In this document: in pieces, positions 1-6,867 of the stretch | How the letters are laid out: the number at the start of each line of letters is the position of its first letter | Numbering within the stretch: position 1 is the first letter of the stretch | Origin: Chitinophagaceae bacterium | Lineage (GTDB): Bacteria > Bacteroidota > Bacteroidia > Chitinophagales > Chitinophagaceae | Assembly (NCBI GenBank): GCA_947378615.1 | Contig: CANCKV010000125.1 | Span: 1-8,027 of the forward strand | Direction: 5' to 3' | Length of the DNA: 8,027 bases | Notes under the pieces: model-generated | Databases searched by the model: none | The model's input: the letters and a program-made list of their open reading frames with translations, nothing else | What the model was told of the DNA's origin: nothing | Made by a program: the position numbers and the translations under genes

Positions 1-532
1 TATCTTTTGAAGTCCGCCCTAAATATTGAGATGAATCAAGCGTTTCATAAGGTGTTGTCCTTAAAGGAACATCTCCCCAAAGCCTTATTGCCCAGAAATA
101 CATGAAACCTCTTATAGCGTAGGCTTGTGCCATGTAATTCTCAAAATCATTTTGCGTCAACTGATTATTTTTCAAGATATTGGGCAAGTATTTAATGGCA
201 AGATTCGCTCTTTGTATGGTATTATATACCGTAGCCCAATCAGCGGAGGCTGTAAGCGCATCTATTCCATTTAATGACACATTAACTTGATTTTCACCCG
301 TACCGCCGTAAGATAAATTATCAGAACGAGCATCGCCCCATTCAGTAAAGGTTTTTCCAAATGCGTTTTGTAAACCTGCATACAAGGCTGCATTTCCTGA
401 TTGGGCATCTTCTTTAGTCTTCCAAAAAGAAGACGCTGGCAAATTTGAGATAGGTTGCTGATCTAGCTTATTACAACTAAACTGTGCTGCAACCATCATT
501 ATTAAAAATACAAATACTATTATTTTTTTCAT
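1..532 (-). CDS. SusD/RagB-family nutrient-binding outer-membrane lipoprotein, N-terminal part (cut by window edge)
   Basis: This is the start of a SusD-like surface lipoprotein, the substrate-capturing lid that sits on a SusC channel. I translated it from the ATG at 532; 177 codons are present and the frame is still open at base 1, whereas family members are usually about 450-650 residues. Residues 1-20 form a lipoprotein signal (two Lys, a hydrophobic run, then Cys20 as the likely lipidated residue, followed by Asn-Lys-Leu-Asp). The family-typical features follow in order: FWKTKEDA (36-43), EWGDARSDNL (64-73), a WATVYNTIQRAN segment (99-110) and AYAIRGFMYFWAIRLWGDVP (137-156), which belong to the TPR-like helical fold. 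It starts 10 bases after the susC stop, so the two are surely co-transcribed. The lipobox (Q-F-S-C) is loose, as is common in Bacteroidota. The bound substrate cannot be told. Confidence 0.95.
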   Translation of the reverse strand, partial: MKKIIVFVFLIMMVAAQFSCNKLDQQPISNLPASSFWKTKEDAQSGNAALYAGLQNAFGKTFTEWGDARSDNLSYGGTGENQVNVSLNGIDALTASADWATVYNTIQRANLAIKYLPNILKNNQLTQNDFENYMAQAYAIRGFMYFWAIRLWGDVPLRTTPYETLDSSQYLGRTSKD

Positions 533-542
533 TTCAATTCAA

Positions 543-3500
543 TTAAAAATTAATATTAACACCTAATCCAAGTTCTTTCTTTCTTGGGTACCTTCCCGTA
601 TCATATCCTGGACTTAAAGCACTAGCCATTGATATTTCCGGATCAAATCCTTTATATTTTGTCCATAAAGCCAAGTTGTTGGCAAACATAAATACTGAAA
701 CACTATTAAGTCCAACTTTTGATGCAATGCTCTTATCAATTTGATAAGTCAATCGAACATTTCTAAGCCGGATAAATGAAGCATCTTCAATATATAAACT
801 ACTTATATTGGTAGAATTACCTAATCCAGAATTCAATTGTGCCTTAGGATAAACTGTTACATCTCCCTGATGCCACCATGATTGGTGAATAAAATCAGGA
901 GTCGGCGTATTGTTAGTAGTACTTAAAATGTTCATGTTATAATACATTGCATTATACAATTTATTACCCCAACTGATATAAAAATTAAAGGAGAAAGTAA
1001 ATTGCTTATAGGTAAAAGTATTAATCAAATCACCTGTCCATTTTGGCATTGCATTTCCTAAAATCTGCTTATCACGATCATCGATAATACTATCCCTTAA
1101 ACCAGTAACATTATTGATGTTTTGCCAGTTAACATCTCCACCATGAAGCGTAAGACCATTTGTTTTAATATGATTGATAGTACCACCATACTTCTGACCA
1201 TTTAAGGAGTAGGAAGTATCATTTGGACTTACTTTTACAGAGAGTTGCTGCCAATCGGAAGAATAGGCATTTGATACATCATAAGCATAAATCCCAAGTG
1301 ACTTATATCCATATAAATCTCCTAGACGTCCACCTTCGGCTACTTTCCAAGCATTTGGATTTCCAGTCAATAAAGGCTTATGTTGATATAATTCTAATAC
1401 CTTATTATCGTTTAGAGACATATTTAAAGAAACATTCCAAGTAAATGTCTTATTCCTGTAAGGATAACCATTGATTAAAAATTCAATACCCCTATTTTGA
1501 ATAGAACCGATATTAACTTCCACATTAGTTATACCTGTACTTTCATCTAAAGGTGCATGGTAAAGCAGTTTGTCAGTCACTTTTCTGTAAACATCAACAG
1601 CAATGTTTAGCCTACCTTTTAATAATGCCAAGTCCATACCCAAATTTAGTTGTTTTACAACTTCCCAACTAAGCTTTGGATTTCCTAAAGTATTACTTGG
1701 GGCAATACCAGAAATATTACTATAATAATCACTACCAACGGTATATTGATTCAAGAATTGATACGCACCAACCTTGTCATTTCCTGTAACTCCATAACTC
1801 AACCTAAACTTACCATCATCAAGGTATCTTTTGGACCAATCAAAAAACTTCTCATCCGAGAAACGCCAACCCAAAGACACAGATTCAAAATAACCCCAAC
1901 GATGTCCTGGAGAGAAACGGGAAGAACCATCTGCCCTGAATGTACTATTCATCATATATTTCCCTAAATATGAATCTCCAAATCGTGCATAATATGATTC
2001 AGAATAAACTCTTTCCTGATAGGTTAGAGACGGCAGCTTAACACCTGTTGAATTCATAGTTAATATCGATTCATTTGCAGTTAGATTTGTTCCTGTTTGA
2101 AACGAATTACTCGCAAACTGATTATCAGCACTCACCCCTAACACTCCATTCAGGGTATGCTTTTGTAGTATTTTATTATAATTGAAGAAACCTTGTACCT
2201 GCCAAAATGTAGCTAGGTTCATACTATCTGATAATACATCAGAATGAGCAGAAGTAACAGTGAGTACATAAGGATTAAAATATAAAAAATGGGTTGTGGT
2301 AGCAGTTACATTGGCATCCACCGTAAATTTTAAATCTTTACTAAATAGATAACTAATAGAATTATAAACGTTTCCATTGTAGATATCAAAATTATTTTTT
2401 CTCACCATTGCATCCGCTACAGGATTAGCCGAACCTGAGATAGGAGGAGAATAAGAACCATCAGGTAAATAGATAGGCAAATATGCAATTCGAGAAAGTG
2501 CTGGAGCAAATACACTCGCATCACTCACCTTGTTCTCATTACGATAAGAAACTTGAATTCGTGTAGAAAAAGTAATTTTATTATTGGCCTTATAATCAAT
2601 ATTAAAGCGCCCTCTAGCAATATTCGACCAACTATTAATCACAATTCCTTTATCTTGTAGATAACTGAAACTACCAAAAAAGTTCAATGCAGAACCACCT
2701 CCACTTACGCTTAAATCAGTTTGGCTCCTAACACCTGTCCTAGTAAGAAGCGATTGGTAATCATTATCAATACTATTTACTCCTGGATTCAAGCTATCAT
2801 TAATAACTGTATTATTTTTTACAGCAAAAAATCCTCTTTTCAAATCATATAACCTTCTTTCTGCGGCAGTTGCCTGTGGTACATGATGTGAAAGTTTACC
2901 AAAGCTTGTGGTTTGTCTAAAATCCATCCTTGCTTTTCCATCTTTTCCTCTTTTGGTAGTGATGATAATGACTCCATTTGCAGATCGAGCACCATAAATG
3001 GCGGCAGAGGCAGCATCACGCAAAACTTCAATTGATTCAATGTCATTAGGGTTAATCCCATCCATACTAGTACCCTGAGCCCCATCAATGATATACAATG
3101 GATTGGCACCCGCTTCAATAGTGGCAGTACCTCTTATTCTAATTGAACTTCCCGAACCGGGTGCTCCTGATTCTTGAGCAATCTGTACGCCAGGTGTCTG
3201 TCCCTGTAAAGCATCAAAAACATCAACTGCTTGTCTTTCTGCAATCTGCTTTGAATTCACCGAAGAAATTGCACCTGTTACATCCCGTTTCTTTTGAGAA
3301 CCATAACCAATAATGACAACTTCATCTAGATTTGATGTTCCAGCAACTAACTTCACATCAATTTTGGTATGATTACCTACTTTCTCCTCGGCATTCATAA
3401 ATCCCATTGATGAGAATACAAGTATTGTCTTTGCAGACGGTACTTTTACAGAATATTCTCCTTTATTGTCTGTAATTCCGCAAATTGTCGTTTGACCTTT

Positions 3501-3650
3501 AATACTGATAGATACACCTGGCACACCTACACCACTTGTATCTTTTACAATACCAGAAACTTTCAACGACTGTTGAGCATGTACAGATGAAAATAAGAAC
3601 AAAAGGAACAAGCAACAAACTGAGACAAATAATAATCGTTTCTTTTTCAT
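543..3650 (-). CDS. SusC/RagA-family TonB-dependent outer-membrane transporter
   Basis: This 1035-residue protein has the full SusC layout and normal length. Residues 1-25 are a Sec signal peptide (MKKKR, a hydrophobic core, likely cleavage after VHA). Residues about 29-103 are a carboxypeptidase-regulatory-like beta-sandwich. A TonB-box-like segment, LDEVVIIGYG, lies at 108-117. The plug domain spans about 120-235, with NPLYIIDG (183-190) and the hallmark IESIEVLRDAASAAIYGARS (204-223) followed by ANGVIIITTKRG. The rest is the 22-strand barrel, and the chain ends in Phe, as expected for an outer-membrane barrel recognised by BAM. There is no N-terminal STN domain, so control through a FecR/FecI-type anti-sigma pair is unlikely. 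It imports a ligand captured by SusD using TonB/ExbBD energy. The ATG at 3650 is the only start that gives a signal peptide. The palindrome 190 bases upstream suggests LacI-family control; the substrate is unknown. Confidence 0.97.
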   Translation of the reverse strand: MKKKRLLFVSVCCLFLLFLFSSVHAQQSLKVSGIVKDTSGVGVPGVSISIKGQTTICGITDNKGEYSVKVPSAKTILVFSSMGFMNAEEKVGNHTKIDVKLVAGTSNLDEVVIIGYGSQKKRDVTGAISSVNSKQIAERQAVDVFDALQGQTPGVQIAQESGAPGSGSSIRIRGTATIEAGANPLYIIDGAQGTSMDGINPNDIESIEVLRDAASAAIYGARSANGVIIITTKRGKDGKARMDFRQTTSFGKLSHHVPQATAAERRLYDLKRGFFAVKNNTVINDSLNPGVNSIDNDYQSLLTRTGVRSQTDLSVSGGGSALNFFGSFSYLQDKGIVINSWSNIARGRFNIDYKANNKITFSTRIQVSYRNENKVSDASVFAPALSRIAYLPIYLPDGSYSPPISGSANPVADAMVRKNNFDIYNGNVYNSISYLFSKDLKFTVDANVTATTTHFLYFNPYVLTVTSAHSDVLSDSMNLATFWQVQGFFNYNKILQKHTLNGVLGVSADNQFASNSFQTGTNLTANESILTMNSTGVKLPSLTYQERVYSESYYARFGDSYLGKYMMNSTFRADGSSRFSPGHRWGYFESVSLGWRFSDEKFFDWSKRYLDDGKFRLSYGVTGNDKVGAYQFLNQYTVGSDYYSNISGIAPSNTLGNPKLSWEVVKQLNLGMDLALLKGRLNIAVDVYRKVTDKLLYHAPLDESTGITNVEVNIGSIQNRGIEFLINGYPYRNKTFTWNVSLNMSLNDNKVLELYQHKPLLTGNPNAWKVAEGGRLGDLYGYKSLGIYAYDVSNAYSSDWQQLSVKVSPNDTSYSLNGQKYGGTINHIKTNGLTLHGGDVNWQNINNVTGLRDSIIDDRDKQILGNAMPKWTGDLINTFTYKQFTFSFNFYISWGNKLYNAMYYNMNILSTTNNTPTPDFIHQSWWHQGDVTVYPKAQLNSGLGNSTNISSLYIEDASFIRLRNVRLTYQIDKSIASKVGLNSVSVFMFANNLALWTKYKGFDPEISMASALSPGYDTGRYPRKKELGLGVNINF

Positions 3651-3835
3651 TATAGCAACAATATTTATAATTTTTTTTAATTTACCAGCAATTGTTAGCG
3701 ACTTCCATATCGATTCAACTGCACAATATTACTTTTTTTTGAACATATTTATTTAAAAAAAAGTAGCCTTTATACTATCAATTCCGGGTTAAAAATAGAG
3801 AGCATTTTGATAAAAAATAAAATTATTTCCGGCAT

Positions 3836-3854
3836 CGTTACCGGTAACGGTAAC
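3836..3854. promoter_or_regulatory. Palindromic operator candidate (LacI-family type) upstream of susC
   Basis: CGTTACCGGTAACG (3836-3849) is a perfect 14-bp palindrome centred on CG, and a further GGTAAC copy follows directly (3849-3854), giving GTTACC-GGTAAC-GGTAAC. A palindrome with a central CG pair is the usual shape of LacI/GalR-family operators. It stands out as a GC-rich island in very AT-rich DNA. Its centre is about 190 bases upstream of the susC start, and about 665 bases from the rightward gene, so susCD is the more likely target. No LacI-type regulator is encoded in the window. The extra half-site could allow two overlapping binding registers 6 bp apart. Binding and the identity of the regulator are inference. 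Confidence 0.55.
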
Positions 3855-4075
3855 AATTAAGCCGAATTATAAAATTTGAGTGTATTTGAAAATAATAGGT
3901 AAGAAGTTTGATTAAAATTGCTTTTTATTTTTAATACTTACTAAGTAGCTTTTAAGATAAAATATTTCTGAAAAGTAACCAAATAAAGTATGAATTGAAT
4001 ACTGTATTTAGGATATATCACTTGATTTAATCCACAATAGTTTAAAAGGAAATTAAAAAAAACTTTCTAACTATA

Positions 4076-4295
4076 TTAGGTAAGATTTAAAATCTAATAT
4101 GTTACCTAACAACCTTGCTAGGTAAGATTTTAAATCTAACAGGTTACATAACAACATTGTTTTGTAAGATTTTGGATCTAAAAAGTCACCTAACAACCTT
4201 GTTAAATAAGACTTTGGATATAAGAAGTCACCTAACAACCTTGCTAGGTTAGACTTTGGATTTAAAAAGTCACTTAACGTCCTTGTTAGGTAAGA
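4076..4295. repeat. Array of five diverged 42-bp tandem repeats with hairpin-forming junctions
   Basis: Five units, all exactly 42 bp, lie at 4076-4117, 4118-4159, 4160-4201, 4202-4243 and 4244-4285, followed by a 10-bp start of a sixth (4286-4295, TTAGGTAAGA). Each unit begins like TTAGGTAAGA, has an ATTTTAAATCT or CTTTGGATTT-like middle and ends like CACCTAACAACCTTG. The end of one unit and the start of the next form an inverted repeat (for example TTACCTA at 4102-4108 against TAGGTAA at 4119-4125), so the array is a string of potential hairpins spaced 42 bp apart. Units 1 and 2 also carry an inner near-palindrome, AGATTT-AAATCT, which is degraded in units 3-5. No indels are seen between units although many bases differ. 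It does not look like CRISPR: there are no unrelated spacers. Its role is unknown. Confidence 0.9.
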
Positions 4296-4421
4296 GTAAA
4301 CATATCAGAAATAACGTTTGTAACTTAGATCTTAAAGGAATTAAAAAGCATAAACTAAAAAAGCTAGAATTTTGAATATATAAACTCAAAAGATAAAATA
4401 AATTTGGTAGTCTCAACCCTG

Positions 4422-4429
4422 TACCTTTG
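4422..4429 (+). promoter_or_regulatory. Bacteroidota-type -7 promoter box for the gene at 4506
   Basis: TACCTTTG matches the Bacteroidota -7 consensus TAnnTTTG exactly. A TTTG at 4403-4406 could be the -33 element, but only 15 bases separate it from the -7 box, somewhat less than the usual 17-23. Transcription would start near 4436, leaving an untranslated leader of about 70 bases to the GTG at 4506 or about 125 to the ATG at 4560. Confidence 0.55.
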
Positions 4430-4505
4430 TGACATCAAAAGATTGTCGTCTTTATAAGGTTACATTTAAACGTGAAGAAGTTTAGTAGTAGCAGGGAATA
4501 AACCG

Positions 4506-5504
4506 GTGATTCGTTCACTTTTTTTCTTTACAACTTTATCATTTTTAAATTTAACTGTCATGAACAAGACTGTAATCACGAGAGAATTACCAGACTCCAA
4601 CATTTCTCGCCAAAAGGCATCGAATACGATGGTTAAAAAGAACAATAGCATCGTTGCTCCTGAAAAATCTGCACTAACCCCTAATACAATTGAACGGCTT
4701 AACAAAGATGATACTGCTTATAATACGGCAATTTCAGCTGTAATTAAAGCTAAGGCTAATCGAAATGCAGCTAAGAATACAGTAGAAATAAAGAGAGACT
4801 TAATACGCAAAAACATCAGCGGTATATATAATACTGTAAACAAAAGTATTAACTTGGGTACAATGAATGTTGAGGCAAGAGCTTTTTATGGACTTTCAAC
4901 TGGAAATAAGCAATCTCCCAATGTGAATTCAGACATAAAAATAGAATTTTGGGGACAGAAGATTATTGAAGGCGATGCAGCAAGAGTGGCAGAAGGAGGA
5001 ATTGCAATGTCAAATCCTACAATAATTCAGTTCACCACAATTTATGCAGCTTTCCAAACGGCAATTACTGGCTTTAGTACTACAAAAACTGCAGTAGGTA
5101 AAGCAGAGGCGGCTGTAAATAATCTGAACGACGAAATGGATCTCATGTTACTTCGTGCTACTAATGAAGTGGAAACCACATATAGCGAACTTGATGCACC
5201 TGCAAAAAGGGCAGCAGCAAGAGAATGGGGTGTACGATATATGAGTGTAGGTTCTGGATTGGTTATTTCGGGAACGATAATAGATAAGAAAACAAATCTC
5301 CCATTGGGAAATGTTAAAGTTCACTTAGGTAAAGGCAGAAACAAAGTGGTTGCAGACGACACAGGGAAATTTAGTTTGACAACAACCCTGTTTGGGGATC
5401 TTGAATTAATAGCAGAGAAATTGTTATATGATGAAAATATAACATCCATTAAATTAGAAAATGGTGTAAACATGACAGTTAATCTTTCGATGGAGGAAGC
5501 TTAG
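4506..5504 (+). CDS. Uncharacterised protein: Ala-rich helical region plus C-terminal carboxypeptidase-regulatory-like domain
   Basis: The 332 residues fall in two parts. Residues about 58-115 and 150-245 are rich in Ala, Lys and Asn with helical spacing (TAYNTAISAVIKAKANRNAA, then AAFQTAITGFSTTKTAVGKA), probably a helical bundle of two related halves. Residues about 252-331 look like a carboxypeptidase-D-regulatory-like beta-sandwich: ISGTIIDKKTNLPLGNVKV, then VVADDTGKFSL, ending in VNMTVNLSM. This domain occurs in many exported Bacteroidota proteins, including the neighbouring SusC. The start is uncertain. The GTG at 4506 has a weak AGGGA 9 bases upstream and adds a hydrophobic MIRSLFFFTTLSFLNLTV that lacks a clear signal-peptidase site. 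The ATG at 4560 (residue 19) would give a soluble protein of 314 residues with no export signal. The helical part resembles, from memory only, unnamed Bacteroidota proteins with an Ala-rich helical region before a beta-sandwich. I assign no function. It has its own promoter box and terminator. Confidence 0.8.
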   Translation: MIRSLFFFTTLSFLNLTVMNKTVITRELPDSNISRQKASNTMVKKNNSIVAPEKSALTPNTIERLNKDDTAYNTAISAVIKAKANRNAAKNTVEIKRDLIRKNISGIYNTVNKSINLGTMNVEARAFYGLSTGNKQSPNVNSDIKIEFWGQKIIEGDAARVAEGGIAMSNPTIIQFTTIYAAFQTAITGFSTTKTAVGKAEAAVNNLNDEMDLMLLRATNEVETTYSELDAPAKRAAAREWGVRYMSVGSGLVISGTIIDKKTNLPLGNVKVHLGKGRNKVVADDTGKFSLTTTLFGDLELIAEKLLYDENITSIKLENGVNMTVNLSMEEA

Positions 5505-5549
5505 TAGAGCATTTGAAAGTTCTATTCACTCGAAGAAAAATAAATAAAA

Positions 5550-5588
5550 AGGCTGTTTTTAAGGTAAAACTTTAAAACAGTCTTTTTT
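5550..5588 (+). terminator. Rho-independent terminator after the gene ending at 5504
   Basis: Bases 5550-5559 (AGGCTGTTTT) pair with 5574-5583, with one G-T wobble (5552/5581), and the stem can extend inward if T5560 bulges out. A run of six T (5583-5588) follows. It lies 45 bases after the stop and separates this gene from the aldo/keto reductase. Confidence 0.85.
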
Positions 5589-5668
5589 ATTAATGATTAA
5601 ATAAAATAATAAAAAGTCTAAAATTATTTTTTTGATTGTTGCTTACAACACTTAAAGAATCAATCTAC

Positions 5669-5676
5669 TATATTTG
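5669..5676 (+). promoter_or_regulatory. Bacteroidota-type -7 promoter box for the aldo/keto reductase
   Basis: TATATTTG matches TAnnTTTG exactly and lies 64 bases before the ATG at 5741, just after the terminator of the previous gene. The nearest upstream TTG (5639-5641) is 27 bases away, too far for a standard -33 element, so the -7 box stands without a clear partner. Confidence 0.5.
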
Positions 5677-5740
5677 CATGTTGTTTTTCTGAAACTAATT
5701 ACAGTTTTTAACAACATTTTACCTCTGTTAAAGAAAATTT

Positions 5741-6742
5741 ATGAAAGAAAAAATCGAACTCCCCTCCGTCATTTATGGAACGAGTTGTCTTGGTAATCTT
5801 TATGAAGCCCTAACTTATAATACCAAATTGGCTATTGTACGGGAATGTGTTGCGAATGCACCTGATAATATAGTAACCTTCGATACTGCTGGAAAATACG
5901 GAGCAGGCCTTGCACTAGAAATGTTGGGAACTTGCCTGACCGCATTAGATGTCCCTTTAGAGAAAGTAATGATAAGTAATAAACTTGGATGGATTAGAAC
6001 TCCTTTAATTGGAGATGAACCGACATTTGAACAAGGAGTTTGGAAAGATTTGAAAAATGATGCTGTACAAAGAATTAGCTATAATGGAATACTAGAATGT
6101 TACTATCAAGGAAATGAGTTATTAGGAAAATATGAAGCACAAATGGTTTCAGTCCATGATCCAGACGAATATCTTGCTGCATCTACCGACGAAAAAGATA
6201 AAGAAAAGCGATACAAGGACATATTAGAGGCTTATAGGGCATTAAAGGATTTGAAAAAAGAAGGAAAGGTTTCCTCTGTAGGCATTGGTTCGAAAGATTG
6301 GCGAGTGATTGAACGTATATCAAAAGATGTGGAATTAGATTGGGTGATGATTGCAAATAGCCTTACAATTCACAGTCATCCTAAAGAGTTGTTCAATTTT
6401 ATAGAAACATTAAATAAAAAAGGGGTACAAGTAATTAACTCCGCAGTCTTCAATGGTGGTTTTCTGATTGGCAGCGATTATTATAATTACAAATTGGTGG
6501 AGAAGGAATCGGTAGAGGGAAGAGCATTATTTGAGTGGAGAGACAAATTCTTTACAGTTTGCAATACATTTAATATAAAACCTGCTGAAGCCTGTTTCAA
6601 TTATGGATTTAATATCCCTGGCGTTGTTTCCGTTGCATTAAATACTACTAAACCCGAAAAAATAAAAATGAATGTCGCCATGGCTACAAGATTGATTCCA
6701 AAAGCATTTTGGGATACAATGACAGCGGAAGGATTACTATAA
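5741..6742 (+). CDS. Aldo/keto reductase, D-threo-aldose 1-dehydrogenase (L-fucose dehydrogenase) type
   Basis: This 333-residue cytoplasmic NAD(P)-dependent oxidoreductase has the (beta/alpha)8 aldo/keto reductase fold. The N-terminal LPSVIYGTSCLGNLYEAL (7-24) resembles sugar 1-dehydrogenases of this superfamily. The catalytic tetrad is intact: Asp48 and Tyr53 in FDTAGKYG, Lys81 in ISNKLGW and His139 in VSVHDPDEY. The HDPD after the catalytic His is typical of the D-threo-aldose/L-fucose dehydrogenase and pyridoxal 4-dehydrogenase branch. Further matches are VSSVGIGSKDW (about 177-187), NSAVFNGGFLIG (232-243) and the cofactor-side segment IPGVVSVALNTTKPEKI. The likely reaction is oxidation of an aldose such as L-fucose or D-arabinose to the lactone; the exact substrate is inference. 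The ATG at 5741 gives the family's normal start. The gene stands alone between its own promoter box and terminator, with no fucose-pathway gene in the window. Confidence 0.88.
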   Translation: MKEKIELPSVIYGTSCLGNLYEALTYNTKLAIVRECVANAPDNIVTFDTAGKYGAGLALEMLGTCLTALDVPLEKVMISNKLGWIRTPLIGDEPTFEQGVWKDLKNDAVQRISYNGILECYYQGNELLGKYEAQMVSVHDPDEYLAASTDEKDKEKRYKDILEAYRALKDLKKEGKVSSVGIGSKDWRVIERISKDVELDWVMIANSLTIHSHPKELFNFIETLNKKGVQVINSAVFNGGFLIGSDYYNYKLVEKESVEGRALFEWRDKFFTVCNTFNIKPAEACFNYGFNIPGVVSVALNTTKPEKIKMNVAMATRLIPKAFWDTMTAEGLL

Positions 6743-6789
6743 TAAATCAGCTAATTAATACTCAAAATAAAATGACATTCTCAAATAAG

Positions 6790-6825
6790 GAGGCTGTAAT
6801 TCTAAATAAATTATAGCCTCTTTTT
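6790..6825 (+). terminator. Rho-independent terminator after the aldo/keto reductase
   Basis: Bases 6790-6801 (GAGGCTGTAATT) pair with 6809-6820 (AATTATAGCCTC) over 12 pairs with one G-T wobble, around a 7-base loop, and TTTTT follows at 6821-6825. It lies 47 bases after the stop at 6742, so the nucleoid-associated protein gene is probably transcribed separately. Confidence 0.9.
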
Positions 6826-6867
6826 AATTACAAGAAATTTCTTATCAAATAAATTAAAAACTAATTA

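Larger units (their letters stand above)
3651..4505. other. Long AT-rich divergent intergenic region
   Basis: These 855 bases separate the leftward susC and the rightward gene at 4506. They hold an operator-like palindrome (3836-3854), a five-copy 42-bp tandem repeat (4076-4295) and a -7 promoter box for the rightward gene (4422-4429), each listed separately. The rest is strongly AT-rich, with A and T runs at 3671-3680, 3733-3740 and 3755-3763. I found no convincing TAnnTTTG-type promoter for susC on the minus strand, no tRNA-like structure and no supportable gene. The stretch 3855-4070 contains nothing I can name. Confidence 0.8.

Noticed and set aside
1223..1967. Two plus-strand open frames of 73 codons (1223-1444 and 1746-1967)
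   Set aside because: Both lie inside the antisense of the complete susC gene, show no recognisable domain and are explained as shadows of its barrel-coding sequence.
2840..3118. Minus-strand open frame of 92 codons inside susC in another frame
   Set aside because: It overlaps the conserved plug-domain coding sequence of susC, which is clearly the real frame.
3651..3835. A minus-strand promoter for susC of the TTG/TAnnTTTG type
   Set aside because: The best candidates, such as the TACTTTTT-like stretch around 3760-3767 and TATTGTTG next to the start codon, have wrong spacing, mismatches or are too close to the ATG.
4076..4295. CRISPR array
   Set aside because: The repeated unit covers the full 42-bp period and there are no unique spacers; similarity runs across the whole unit and no cas genes are present.
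4466..4705. Minus-strand open frame of 79 codons overlapping the start of the gene at 4506
   Set aside because: It is antisense to a gene with its own promoter box and terminator and has no recognisable features beyond a hydrophobic stretch produced by the antisense sequence.
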